This document shows, in pieces, positions 26,871 to 35,601 of a stretch of DNA of 64,000 nucleotides. Made by a program: the position numbers and the translations under genes. Below the pieces are notes generated by a model. The model was not told the DNA's origin. It ran no database searches and saw only the letters and a program-made list of their open reading frames with translations. Within the stretch, counting starts at the first letter, position 1; each line of letters begins with the position of its first letter. Source of the stretch: Franzmannia pantelleriensis (GTDB lineage Bacteria; Pseudomonadota; Gammaproteobacteria; Pseudomonadales; Halomonadaceae); assembly GCF_900102875.1 (NCBI RefSeq), contig NZ_FNGH01000011.1, positions 1 to 64,000 on the forward strand, written 5' to 3'.

Positions 26871-28829
26871 ATGGATACGCCTCGAGAGCAGCAGGTTGTC
26901 GAGAAATATTCCGAGGATTCCGGTAAGCGCAAGCTGACCGGCATCTGGTTCCTGGTCATGCGCATCACAGCCGTGTCCATGGCACTGTTTCATCTTTATG
27001 CGGCGGTCACCGGTGCCGTCAATACCCAGAATGCCATCCACTTGATGTTCGCCATTCCGCTGATTTTCCTGGCCTACACCTGCCGGGTGAGGGACAGCGA
27101 GCGGCTACCATGGTATGACGTGATCCCGGTGGTGATGGGGGTGGCGATCAGCGCCTACTACATCTATCACTTTGACCGCATTCTCTACGATCTCGGCTAT
27201 TTGATGCCGACGACTGCGGATCTGTTCTTCGGTATCGCCGCCATCCTGTTGCTGCTGGAAGCGTGTCGGCGGGCCATCGGGCTGGCATTCCCGATACTGG
27301 TGCTGGTAGCGCTTGCATACGCTTATTTCGGGCGCTATCTGCCCGGCGTGTGGGGCCACGGCGGCTACGGCTGGGCAGACCTGGTGGCGACCTTCTACAT
27401 GAGTCCCACCGGCATCTACGGCAGCTTGATGCGCACCTCGTCGACGGTGATCGTGATCTTCATCATGTTCGGCGCGCTGCTGGTCACCACCGGCGGCGGC
27501 GATACCTTCATGCGCCTCTCCAATGCCGCCACCGGGCGCATGTCCGGTGGGCCGGCCAAGGCGGCGACCCTGTGCAGTGCGCTGTTCGGCAGCATCAGTG
27601 GCAGTACCGCAGCCAACGTGGCCACCACCGGGGTGTTCACCATTCCGCTGATGAAGAACAACGGCTATAGCCCGCGCTTTGCCGCGGCCACCGAGGCGTC
27701 GGCGTCCACCGGCGGGCAGATCCTGCCACCGATCATGGGCGCGGCGGCCTTTGTCATGGCCGACGTGATCTCCACCAGCTACCTCGAGATCATCGGCGCG
27801 GCACTGATCCCGGCGCTGCTGTTCTATCTGGCGATCTGGATGAGCGTGCACTTCGAAGCCAAGCGGCTGGGCCTCAATCCGGTTCCCAAGTCGCAGCGGC
27901 CGACCCTGCGCGAGGGGCTGTTCAATATCGAGACCCTGGTGGTGCCGATTGCCGTGCTGGTGACCATGCTGGTGCTGCGCTATACCCCGACCACCGCGGC
28001 AGTGGCCGCCTACTTCACGGCGGTGTTCATCTATCTCTTCTCGTGGCGCAGCCCGGGCACGCTATGGGAGCGCATCAAGTCGCTGCCGGCGGCACTCGAG
28101 GCCGGGGCAATGACCGCAGCCATGATCGCGGTGATCATCGGCAGCGTGGCGATCATCGCCTCGGTGATCAGCCTTACCGGCCTGGGGCTCAAGGTCTCCT
28201 CGGTGATCCTGGTGGTCAGCGGCGGCGATGTCTTGATCACCCTGGTCCTGGCGATGGTGGTGGCGATCATTCTCGGCATGGGGCTACCCACGGTGGCTGC
28301 CTATATGCTGGCGGCCTCGGTAGTGGCGGCGGCGTTCATCGAAGCCGGCTTGCCGAGTCTCTCGTCTCATCTGTTCATCCTCTACTTCGCGATTCTCTCC
28401 GGGGTGACGCCGCCGGTGGCGTTGGCGGCCTATATCGGCGGGGCGATCGCGGGGTCGCACTGGTTCAAGACCGCGCTGACGGCCACCAAGATCTCGCTGG
28501 GCGGCTTCCTGATTCCCTATATGTTCATTTACCACCCGCCGCTGCTGGGCAACGGCACGCCGCTGGAGATCGCGCTGGCGGTTGGTTCCGGGGTATTGGG
28601 GATCATCGCCCTGGCCGGCTCGACCATCGGCTACTTCCTGCGGCCCTGCAGTTGGCTCGAGCGCGGGCTGCTGTTGGCCGCGGCGCTGATGTTGATCACC
28701 GGCCAGCTGGTCACCGACGTGATCGGCATCGTGCTGATCGTTGGCCTGTTTGGCTGGCAATATCGCCACCATCGGGCGACGCTATCTCGCTCCTCCTCAC
28801 CAGCAGCCGGCAAGGAACCCGCGCAATGA
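26871..28829 (+). CDS. Fused TRAP transporter permease (4TM-12TM type)
   Basis: 652-residue inner-membrane protein with about 16 or more hydrophobic segments: a DctQ-like N-terminal part (LTGIWFLVMRITAVSMALF) fused to a DctM-like part (FGSISGSTAANVATTGVFTIPLMK, ASTGGQILPPIMGAAAFVMA, LGMGLPTVAAYM, SGVTPPVALAAYIGG). These are family hallmarks of TAXI-associated permeases. It imports a carboxylate-type solute using a sodium gradient. It overlaps the next gene in an ATGA. It is the only permease for the two TAXI receptors here. Confidence 0.95.
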   Translation: MDTPREQQVVEKYSEDSGKRKLTGIWFLVMRITAVSMALFHLYAAVTGAVNTQNAIHLMFAIPLIFLAYTCRVRDSERLPWYDVIPVVMGVAISAYYIYHFDRILYDLGYLMPTTADLFFGIAAILLLLEACRRAIGLAFPILVLVALAYAYFGRYLPGVWGHGGYGWADLVATFYMSPTGIYGSLMRTSSTVIVIFIMFGALLVTTGGGDTFMRLSNAATGRMSGGPAKAATLCSALFGSISGSTAANVATTGVFTIPLMKNNGYSPRFAAATEASASTGGQILPPIMGAAAFVMADVISTSYLEIIGAALIPALLFYLAIWMSVHFEAKRLGLNPVPKSQRPTLREGLFNIETLVVPIAVLVTMLVLRYTPTTAAVAAYFTAVFIYLFSWRSPGTLWERIKSLPAALEAGAMTAAMIAVIIGSVAIIASVISLTGLGLKVSSVILVVSGGDVLITLVLAMVVAIILGMGLPTVAAYMLAASVVAAAFIEAGLPSLSSHLFILYFAILSGVTPPVALAAYIGGAIAGSHWFKTALTATKISLGGFLIPYMFIYHPPLLGNGTPLEIALAVGSGVLGIIALAGSTIGYFLRPCSWLERGLLLAAALMLITGQLVTDVIGIVLIVGLFGWQYRHHRATLSRSSSPAAGKEPAQ

Positions 28830-29749
28830 AGATCGTGATCCCCGACGACTATCAAGACGTAGTACGCACCCTGAACGCCTTCGGCAAGCTCGAGGGCCAT
28901 GAGGTGACGATCCACCACGACACCCTGACCGATCTCGATGCGTTGGCCGAGCGCTTCAAGGACGCCGAGGCGCTGGTGTTGATCCGTGAGCGGACCTGGA
29001 TCACCGAGGCGCTGCTGGCCAGGCTGCCCAAGCTGCGCTACATCAGCCAGACCGGCGGTGGGGCGGCGCATATCGATCAAGACGCCTGCGCGCGCCACGG
29101 GGTCAAGGTAGTGACCGGTACCGGCTCGCCGGTGGCCGCTGCCGAACTGACCTGGGGGCTAGTGATGGCGGCGACACGGCATATTCCGCAAGAGGTCGAG
29201 AACCTCAAGGCGGGGCGCTGGCAGCGCACCCTGGGCACTGGCCTCAAGGGGCGCACCCTGGGTATTTTCGGCTATGGCAAGATTGGCAAGCTGGTGGCTG
29301 GCTACGGCCAGGCCTTCGGTATGCCCGTGCTGGTGTGGGGCCGTGAGGGCACCCGCCAGCGTGCCGCCGAGGCGGGGCTCGAGGTTGCCACCAGCCAGGA
29401 CGAGCTGTTCGCCCGCAGCGACGTGCTCAGCCTGCATCTGCGTCTCAACGACGACACCCGCGGCATCGTCGGCGCGGAGCATCTTGCGCTGATGCCCCCC
29501 GAGGCGGTGTTGATCAACACCAGCCGCGCCGAGCTGATCGCCTCCGGGGCGCTGGAGGCAGCGCTGCGCGCTGGCCGTCCCGGACGCGCCGGCATCGATG
29601 TCTTCGAGCAGGAACCGCTGTTCGAGCATCCCATGCTGGCCCTGCCGGGGCTGGTGGCCACGCCGCACCTGGGCTACGTCGAGAAGGATAGTTACGAGCT
29701 CTACTTCGGCGATGCCTTCGACAACCTGCTGGCCGCCGCCAACCAGTGA
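28826..29749 (+). CDS. D-isomer-specific 2-hydroxyacid dehydrogenase
   Basis: 307-residue cytoplasmic oxidoreductase. NAD-binding GYGKIG at residues 149-154, catalytic R234 (NTSRAEL), E263 (VFEQEP) and H281 (TPHLGY). The usual Gly after the catalytic Arg is replaced by Ala. The related enzymes act on 2-hydroxy acids or 3-phosphoglycerate; the specific substrate is unknown. The start at 28826 is coupled to the permease gene, so it likely handles the imported solute or the HAD product. The frame is open far upstream inside the permease gene, a shadow. Confidence 0.92.
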   Translation: MKIVIPDDYQDVVRTLNAFGKLEGHEVTIHHDTLTDLDALAERFKDAEALVLIRERTWITEALLARLPKLRYISQTGGGAAHIDQDACARHGVKVVTGTGSPVAAAELTWGLVMAATRHIPQEVENLKAGRWQRTLGTGLKGRTLGIFGYGKIGKLVAGYGQAFGMPVLVWGREGTRQRAAEAGLEVATSQDELFARSDVLSLHLRLNDDTRGIVGAEHLALMPPEAVLINTSRAELIASGALEAALRAGRPGRAGIDVFEQEPLFEHPMLALPGLVATPHLGYVEKDSYELYFGDAFDNLLAAANQ

Positions 29750-29760
29750 GGAGGGGCACC

Positions 29761-30165
29761 ATGAGCCATCGCAACGACCGTCTCGATCCCCAGGGAATCG
29801 CCGCACGCCGCGAGGTGCTGGGGGATGCCTACGTCGACCGTTCGCTGGACGGCGCCGACGACTTCAGCTGGCCGCTGCAGGAGTTGGTGACCCGCAACTG
29901 CTGGGGCGACATCTGGACCCGTGAGGGCCTGCCGCGGCAAACCCGCAGCCTGGTCAACCTGGGCATGATGGTGGCCCTCAATCGCCCCCATGAGCTCAAG
30001 ATTCACCTCAAAGGCGCGCTCAATAACGGCTGCACGCCAGCGGAGATCCGCGAGGTGCTGCTGCAGAGCGCCGCCTACTGTGGCTTCCCGGCGGCCATCG
30101 ACGGCTTTCGGGTGGCCCGCGAGGTACTCGCCGAGGAGGGCATTGAGTTTCGCGACGGTGAGTGA
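29761..30165 (+). CDS. Carboxymuconolactone decarboxylase-family protein
   Basis: 134 residues, helical AhpD/CMD-like fold. RQTRSLVNLGMMVALNRPHELKIHLKGALNNGCTPAEIREVLLQSAAYCGFPAAI is the CMD core pattern. The CxxC of AhpD peroxidase proteins is absent, so it is closer to PcaC-type decarboxylases. The start at 29761 follows GAGGAGGGG. It is 11 bases after the dehydrogenase gene and part of the same run; no other aromatic-pathway gene is nearby, so a beta-ketoadipate role is not supported. Confidence 0.85.
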   Translation: MSHRNDRLDPQGIAARREVLGDAYVDRSLDGADDFSWPLQELVTRNCWGDIWTREGLPRQTRSLVNLGMMVALNRPHELKIHLKGALNNGCTPAEIREVLLQSAAYCGFPAAIDGFRVAREVLAEEGIEFRDGE

Positions 30166-30207
30166 TCTAGTGCGTCTACAACAACCAACGCTAATAGGAG
30201 ATCGCCT

Positions 30208-31197
30208 ATGCACCTCACAGCATTCCCGCAGCGGCTACGTCGCCACCTGGGCACGGCGCTGATGTCCACGGCCCTGGTCGCCGCTACGCCGGCGCTGGCC
30301 GGCGAGTCATTGAGTATCGGCGTGGCGCCCAGCGCCAGCGGCTGGTACTTCGGCTATTCCGAAGTGTCGCGTATCGTCAGCGCTGCCACCGACCACGAGA
30401 TCTCGGTACGCGAGACCGGCGGCTCGCGGGAGAACGCCATTCGCCTGCTCGGCGGTGAGATCGACCTGGCGCTGATCGATGCCATTGGCGCCTACGAGGG
30501 CTATCACGGCGAAGGCCAGCAGACCGACCACCACAACCCGGACATGCGGGTGATCACCTGGGTGGCACCCTCGACCATGCACTGGGCGGTGCGCCAGGAT
30601 CGCAATATCGACACCTTCGAGGACCTCGAGGGCGAGCGCTTCAACCCCAGCAGCATCGGCGGCGGCGGCGAGTACATCACCGACATGGTGTTCGAAGTGC
30701 TCGGCATCCAGCCGGATTTCCAGCGCATGCGCATGGATGATGCCGCCGAGGCGGTGGTCGACGGGCGTATCGTCGGCTTCAGCTATAACGGCGTGCCACC
30801 GATCCCAGCCTTTACCGAGGTGCACTCGTCGCGGCCGCTGCATATCCTGTCGTTCAGCGACGAACAGCTCGAGGCGGTAACCGAGGCGCTGCCGTTCCTG
30901 TCACCGGCCACCATCCCCGCCGAGACCTATCGTGACATGCCCGAGGCCACTACCCTGGGCACCTTTATCGGCATCGTCGCCAACAGCAGCATGAGCGAGG
31001 AGACCGCCTACGACCTGACCCGTGCCTACTGGGAGAACGTCGAGGCCATCGCCGAGAGCTTTGCGCCGGTGGAGGGCATGACCGCGCAGATCGCCCTCGA
31101 CAACACCACCACACCGCTGCACCCCGGTGCGCTGCGCTACTATCAGGAGGCCGGTCTGGAGATTCCCGACGCGGCCATGCCTCCCGAAGCCCAGTAA
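30208..31197 (+). CDS. TAXI-family TRAP transporter solute-binding protein 2
   Basis: 329 residues. Signal peptide to about ALA-GES, then LSIGVAPSASGWYFGYSE and VRETGGSRENAIRL. It is clearly a paralogue of the receptor at 25776; the C-terminal ends read alike (PGALRYYQEAGLEIPD, PPEAQ). Differences cluster in the N-lobe, around residues 75-110, where ligand choice may change. It is last in the run and ends before a strong hairpin. A second receptor for the same permease would widen the substrate range. Confidence 0.93.
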   Translation: MHLTAFPQRLRRHLGTALMSTALVAATPALAGESLSIGVAPSASGWYFGYSEVSRIVSAATDHEISVRETGGSRENAIRLLGGEIDLALIDAIGAYEGYHGEGQQTDHHNPDMRVITWVAPSTMHWAVRQDRNIDTFEDLEGERFNPSSIGGGGEYITDMVFEVLGIQPDFQRMRMDDAAEAVVDGRIVGFSYNGVPPIPAFTEVHSSRPLHILSFSDEQLEAVTEALPFLSPATIPAETYRDMPEATTLGTFIGIVANSSMSEETAYDLTRAYWENVEAIAESFAPVEGMTAQIALDNTTTPLHPGALRYYQEAGLEIPDAAMPPEAQ

Positions 31198-31218
31198 GCT
31201 GCTCACCTCCCGTCGACC

Positions 31219-31248
31219 GCAGCAGGCCGCCTTTGGGCGGCCTGCTGC
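31219..31248 (+). terminator. Strong hairpin after TAXI receptor 2
   Basis: GCAGCAGGCCGCC, loop TTTG, GGCGGCCTGCTGC: a perfect 13-bp stem 21 bases after the stop. No U-run, but the position at the end of the run supports termination or 3'-end protection. Confidence 0.65.
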
Positions 31249-31318
31249 TATCCGGGGTTATCGCAGCGGGTCGATGTAGCGCTTAGGCTTGTCGCAAGCG
31301 TCTGGCCGGTAGGGAAGC

Positions 31319-32017
31319 ATGGGCAAGTTCATTGTGTTGTTGATCATCGCTGTGGCGGTGTCCGCGGTGCATCAGCGCGTCTGGGAGGCAGTGCCTGCGC
31401 ACTGGGCGCCTTGGGATCCCCTGGCGGTGGATGATCCGCTGACGCCGGTCAGCAAATGGAAGCTGCGCCAGCTGGCCGACGACCGCCAAGGCTGCCTGGC
31501 GGCGCTGGAGACGGTGCCGGATGGCGAGTTCGCCTATACCGCGCTGGACGATCATGAGCCGGTGGAGGGGTGTCCGCTGGAAAACGTGGTGCGGGTACAG
31601 AGCAGCAGCGTCGACTTCAATGCCAGCTTCGTGGCGACCTGTCCGTTGGCGCTGGCCTGGGTGATCTATGAGCGGCAGCGACTGCAGCCCGCCGCCGAGG
31701 AGGTGTTCGGCAGCCAGCTGACCAGTGTCGAGCACTACGGCAGCTACAGCTGCCGCAACGTCTACGGCCGCGAAACCGGGCGCCTGAGCGAGCATGCCAC
31801 CGCCGAGGCGCTCGACGTGGCAGGATTCGGGTTTGCCGATGGGCGACGAGTGACGCTGCTAGGCGACTGGGACGACGACGACGAGGCGGGGGCCTTTCTG
31901 CGCGAGGCACGGGACGGCGCCTGCGACATCTTCGGCAACGTGCTGGGGCCGGACTACAACGCCGCGCATGCCGACCATTTTCATTTCGGCATGCGCGGCT
32001 TCCGGCTGTGCCGCTAG
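31319..32017 (+). CDS. Extensin-like secreted protein (D-Ala-D-Ala peptidase-like fold)
   Basis: 232 residues. An N-terminal signal or anchor (FIVLLIIAVAVSAV) and an extensin-like C-terminal domain: GCPLENVVRVQ, YGSYSCRNV, LSEHATAEALDVAGF and HADHFHFGMRG, with the His/Asp set typical of the LAS-type metallopeptidase fold. Four or more cysteines suggest disulfides. It probably trims or binds cell-wall peptide. A single gene; the neighbours are unrelated. The start at 31319 is the only suitable ATG before the signal. Confidence 0.85.
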   Translation: MGKFIVLLIIAVAVSAVHQRVWEAVPAHWAPWDPLAVDDPLTPVSKWKLRQLADDRQGCLAALETVPDGEFAYTALDDHEPVEGCPLENVVRVQSSSVDFNASFVATCPLALAWVIYERQRLQPAAEEVFGSQLTSVEHYGSYSCRNVYGRETGRLSEHATAEALDVAGFGFADGRRVTLLGDWDDDDEAGAFLREARDGACDIFGNVLGPDYNAAHADHFHFGMRGFRLCR

Positions 32018-32031
32018 GGCGATCCTAGCGG
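32011..32031 (+). terminator. Hairpin at the end of the extensin-like gene
   Basis: CCGCTAGG, loop GCGAT, CCTAGCGG, overlapping the stop codon. No U-run, so weak evidence. Confidence 0.4.
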
Positions 32032-32117
32032 GGGTTACTGGCGGAGATCGATATCCTCCTTGCTCATGGTGTGCCCTCTACACCTTTGAGGAGATTAAGC
32101 GGCGAGACAATGAACGA

Positions 32118-32915
32118 TCACGCCGGCGGCTGCTGAAATAGCATGAACTGGCGGAAGAGCTCTGCCTGGCTGCTGATGTTGAGACGTGTGTAGAGGCGCT
32201 TGCGGTGGTTCTTGACCGTGCCCTGGGTAATGCCCAGCTGGCGGGCGATTTCCGGTGAGCTGTGCCCCCGCAGGATCAGCCAGGCCACCTCGCGCTCACG
32301 GTCGCTGAGCACGTCGCGACCGAAATCGTGCAACTGGCTGGGCGCCTGGTCGTCGGCGCTTGGGAGATGCAGGCTGCTGGCCAGCCAGAACTGCCCGATC
32401 AGCGACTCCAGCAGGGGGAAGAGATAGGTCAGCAGGGCCAGGACCTCTTCCGCTGCCGGCGCCGGCGACGGACGATAGAAGCCGAACGAGAGCGACAGGC
32501 ACGCCTGTTCGGTGAGTGGAAAGAAGGCACCCGCCTCGTCGTGGAGGCCCAAATCCCGATAGTAGGTCGCGAAGTAGTCGCTGTCGCGAAAGCCGCTGGG
32601 GGCCAGCTCGTCAAGCGACCATACGCCACTGGCGCGGTGCCGCTCCCAATGCTGGAAGATCGGATCAAGCAGGTACATGCGCTCCACGTAAGGCACCAGC
32701 ACGCGCTGATAGCGGGTGGCCTCCAGGTTATGAGCCAGTATCGAGGGGCGGCCCTGGGCGGAGAAGTGGAACACCGCATGGCTGATGCCGGGGAAGTAGG
32801 CGGCCAGTACCTCGCCAAGACCGTCGAGAAAGTCCGGCGAACGCACCTGTGCCGCCAGCTTGGCGACGGGGGCCAGGCTGGCGGGCGGCGTGGCCGGGTG
32901 ACGGGAGGCGTTCAT
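32118..32915 (-). CDS. LuxR-type HTH transcriptional regulator 1
   Basis: 265 residues. The C-terminal LuxR/NarL helix-turn-helix is clear: VLSDREREVAWLILRGHSSPEIARQLGITQGTVKNHRKRLYTRL. The N-terminal sensor region is not a receiver domain and has YYRDLGLHDEAGAFF, shared with the paralogue at 40767. It is 26 bases after the deacetylase gene on the same strand, so it is in the NhaC-deacetylase run. The ATG at 32915 is preferred over an upstream start inside the deacetylase gene. Likely binds the TATCCC-N4-GGGRTA palindromes of this region. Confidence 0.88.
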   Translation of the reverse strand: MNASRHPATPPASLAPVAKLAAQVRSPDFLDGLGEVLAAYFPGISHAVFHFSAQGRPSILAHNLEATRYQRVLVPYVERMYLLDPIFQHWERHRASGVWSLDELAPSGFRDSDYFATYYRDLGLHDEAGAFFPLTEQACLSLSFGFYRPSPAPAAEEVLALLTYLFPLLESLIGQFWLASSLHLPSADDQAPSQLHDFGRDVLSDREREVAWLILRGHSSPEIARQLGITQGTVKNHRKRLYTRLNISSQAELFRQFMLFQQPPA

Positions 32916-32941
32916 GGCGCCTGCAGGGGGTAGCCCGGCAT

Positions 32942-34045
32942 CTAGCGAATGTCCTCGAGGAGCGCGGCGGCCTGGTCGAGCCATGCTTGCTGGTGCGTCT
33001 GCAGCGTCTGTTGCCCCCAGCGGGCGATTTCGTCGTTCATCGGGTCGTGGGCCTCGGTCTGACTGCCGGCCAGGGTCTGGATGACCGCATGGCCGCAGAA
33101 GGGCACATAGCCTGCCGAATAGCCGCCCTCATGGACCATGACCAGGCGCCCGGCGCAGAGGCGTTCGGCGCTATCCAACAGCTTCTGGGTCATGGTCGCA
33201 TAGGTGCTGCTATTGAGCAGCATGCAGCCGAGGGGGTCCATGGCGCTGGCGTCGAAGCCGCAGGCCACCACGATCAGCTCGGGACGATAGCGCTCCAAGG
33301 CCGGGATCACCACCTGGTCGAGGGTGGCCAGGTAGGTGCCGATGCCGCTACCCGCGGGCAGCGGCACGTTGAGGGTATAGCCGACCCCGGCGCCTTGGCC
33401 GCGCTCGCTGCGGTGACCGCTGTCGGGAGGGTAGTTGTTGTCGTGGTGCAGCGAGATGGCCAGCACGTCGTCGCGTGCCCAGAAGGCCTGCTGGGTGCCA
33501 TTGCCGTGGTGAACGTCCCAGTCGATCACCGCTACCCGGCGCAGCGGATGGCGCGCCATCATCGCCATGATCGCCACCGGGATATTGCCGAGCAGGCAGA
33601 AGCCCCGACCGCGGTCGCGCTCGGCATGGTGGCCGGGGGGGCGGCACAATGCATAGGCGTTGTCGCAGCGGCCGCTGAGCACCGCGTCCATGGCGATCAT
33701 CGCCTGCCCGGTGGAGCGCCGGGCGATGGTATAGCTGTCCTTGCGCAGCGGAGCACAGTCGCCGGCATCGCCGAAACCGTGGTCGCTCATTTCCGCCAGG
33801 CGGTCAAGGTAGGCGGGAGTATGGAAGCGCAGCAGGTCCTCCTCGCTGGCCGGCTCGCCCTTGAGCGGCACCAGCTCATCGATCAGGCCGCTCATTTCCA
33901 GCAGGTTGCGCAGCCGCCGTTTGGTTTCCGGATGCTCGGCGGCCGGCGCGGGTTGCACGAACTCTCCCGGGGAATCGAAGATCGCGCTGGGGCCAGCATC
34001 GTGCCACATGCAGTGTTCGTGAAAGGCAAATCCGGTGCGTGGCAT
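32942..34045 (-). CDS. HDAC-family deacetylase (acetylpolyamine amidohydrolase-like)
   Basis: 367 residues, arginase/deacetylase fold. H139-H140 in RPPGHHAERD, the zinc set D177 and H179 in DWDVHHGNG, and D265 in CGFDAS are all present, so it should be an active zinc amidohydrolase. Its likely substrate is an acetylated polyamine, judged from the neighbouring agmatine deiminase and polyamine-type aminotransferase; acetoin-utilisation-type proteins are the alternative. GGAGCCCC precedes the ATG at 34045. It begins 11 bases after the NhaC gene. Confidence 0.9.
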   Translation of the reverse strand: MPRTGFAFHEHCMWHDAGPSAIFDSPGEFVQPAPAAEHPETKRRLRNLLEMSGLIDELVPLKGEPASEEDLLRFHTPAYLDRLAEMSDHGFGDAGDCAPLRKDSYTIARRSTGQAMIAMDAVLSGRCDNAYALCRPPGHHAERDRGRGFCLLGNIPVAIMAMMARHPLRRVAVIDWDVHHGNGTQQAFWARDDVLAISLHHDNNYPPDSGHRSERGQGAGVGYTLNVPLPAGSGIGTYLATLDQVVIPALERYRPELIVVACGFDASAMDPLGCMLLNSSTYATMTQKLLDSAERLCAGRLVMVHEGGYSAGYVPFCGHAVIQTLAGSQTEAHDPMNDEIARWGQQTLQTHQQAWLDQAAALLEDIR

Positions 34046-34056
34046 GGTGGGGCTCC

Positions 34057-35514
34057 TCAAGCCAGAACGATGAACAGCAGCGCGCTAATGGCAGCGGCAA
34101 TCAGCACGTAGGGCAGCTGGGTCAGGGCGTGCTGCAGGGGCGTCACGCTGCAGCCGCGGGCGCTGAGTACCGTGGAGTCGCCGAAGAAGCAGGCGTGGGA
34201 GCCGAAGGCGCCGGCCGAGATCATGGCGCCCAAGGTCAGCGGCAGCGAGGCGTCGGTGGCGAGCGCCAGCGGCACCACGATCGGGAAGGCGATGGCGTAG
34301 ATGCCCCAGAACGAGCCGGTGGCGAACGCGATGCCGGCCAGGATCAGAAAGGTGATCGCCGGCAGCCATTGGCCGGCCATGATCGGCATGACCCAGTCGA
34401 TCAGCGTCTCGGCCAGGCTCAGCTGCTCGTTGACATCCTGCAGGATGAAGGCGGCGAAAACGATGCCCAGCGGCACCAGCATGAACTGCAGGCCCTTGAT
34501 GATCTCGTCGAACAGGCGGTTGAGCGGTGCCATGTCCTGGGCCACGTAGAGCCCGAGGGTTACCAACAGGGCGAAGGCCACGCCGATCAGGGCGTCGATC
34601 TCGAACCACCAGGTGGCGAAGATCAGCGTTGCCATCGGCAGCAGGAAATTGACCAGGCGGGCGGGACGCTGGGTGAACTGCTCGGGATTCTGCTCTTCGT
34701 TGCTTTCGGGCACACGCTCTTCGTCGCCCTGTTCGGCACGCTTCATCTTGCCCAGTGCCGGGACGATGCCCGCCGCGACCAGCAGCACCACGATCAGCGC
34801 CACCCAGGGGTAGAAGAGATAGGGAATCAGGGTCAGGTAGTAGCTGAAGCCTTGACCGGTCTCGGCGACATCGTGGCTCTCGAGCAGCCCCGAGAGATAG
34901 ATCGCCCAGGTCGAGAAGGGGATGATCAGGCAGATGGGAGCCGCGGTGGAGTCGACGATATAGGCCAGCATCGAGCGCGAGATCTTGAGCTTGTCGGCCA
35001 GTCGCTTCATCGCCGCGGAGACGGTCATGGCATTGAGGTAGTCATCGATGAAGATCAGTATCCCGAGCCCGACGCTGCCGAGCAGCGCGCTGCGGCGGGT
35101 GGTGAAGTGGCGTCCGGCGGCGCGACTGAACGCTTCCGTACCACGCGCGAAGTGCAGCAGGCCGATCAGGCTGCCGAGGAGGCCGCAGACCAGGATGATC
35201 CAGCCCATGGTGGGATCCTGCATCACGTTCAGGCCGCTGACCGCCATGTCCTGCACGGCGGTCGTCGGCGACAGCATGATGAAGCCGCTCAGCGCACCGG
35301 CCAGCAGGGCCTCCAGGGTGCGCCGCGTCAGCAGCGCCATGCTGATGACCACCGCGGTGGGCAGTAGGCTGTAGAGGCCGTAGTCGCTGTCGTCGATCAG
35401 TACGAAACCGCTGAGGCTTGCGGCCAGCACCACCGCGAGGAACAGCAGGCCGCCCTTGGTGGCACCACCGAAGGGTTGGGAATGGGCGGCAGGGCCCGAG
35501 GGGGAGTGTGACAT
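34057..35514 (-). CDS. NhaC-family Na+/H+ antiporter-like transporter
   Basis: 485-residue inner-membrane protein with about 11-12 hydrophobic helices. IFIDDYLNAMTVSAAMK, FATGSFWGIYAIAFPIVV and SAGAFGSHACFFGDSTVLSA are hallmarks of the NhaC/YuiF group of the ion transporter superfamily. Some members exchange organic amines or acids, so in this cluster it might move a polyamine or amino acid rather than only protons. First gene of the NhaC-deacetylase-LuxR run, with a putative operator 64 bases upstream of its start. Confidence 0.9.
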   Translation of the reverse strand: MSHSPSGPAAHSQPFGGATKGGLLFLAVVLAASLSGFVLIDDSDYGLYSLLPTAVVISMALLTRRTLEALLAGALSGFIMLSPTTAVQDMAVSGLNVMQDPTMGWIILVCGLLGSLIGLLHFARGTEAFSRAAGRHFTTRRSALLGSVGLGILIFIDDYLNAMTVSAAMKRLADKLKISRSMLAYIVDSTAAPICLIIPFSTWAIYLSGLLESHDVAETGQGFSYYLTLIPYLFYPWVALIVVLLVAAGIVPALGKMKRAEQGDEERVPESNEEQNPEQFTQRPARLVNFLLPMATLIFATWWFEIDALIGVAFALLVTLGLYVAQDMAPLNRLFDEIIKGLQFMLVPLGIVFAAFILQDVNEQLSLAETLIDWVMPIMAGQWLPAITFLILAGIAFATGSFWGIYAIAFPIVVPLALATDASLPLTLGAMISAGAFGSHACFFGDSTVLSARGCSVTPLQHALTQLPYVLIAAAISALLFIVLA

Positions 35515-35577
35515 GATGAATTACCTTTGTTGTTGTCGATAGCCCTATTGGTAGCACCGCAGCAAACTGCCCTGCAT

Positions 35578-35593
35578 TGTCCCCAAGGGGATA
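35578..35593. promoter_or_regulatory. Putative LuxR-type operator upstream of the NhaC gene
   Basis: TGTCCC-CAAG-GGGATA, matching TATCCC-N4-GGGRTA seen at two other promoters of this cluster. A degenerate copy TAGCCCTATTGG lies at 35540-35551, between it and the gene. Confidence 0.5.
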
Positions 35594-35601
35594 ATGTGAG
35601 G

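Noticed and set aside
32035-32067. Ten-codon minus-strand ORF beginning MSKEDIDLRQ with a GAGGG upstream
   Set aside because: Too short to judge and without a second line of evidence; it could be a leader peptide, but no gene follows it closely.
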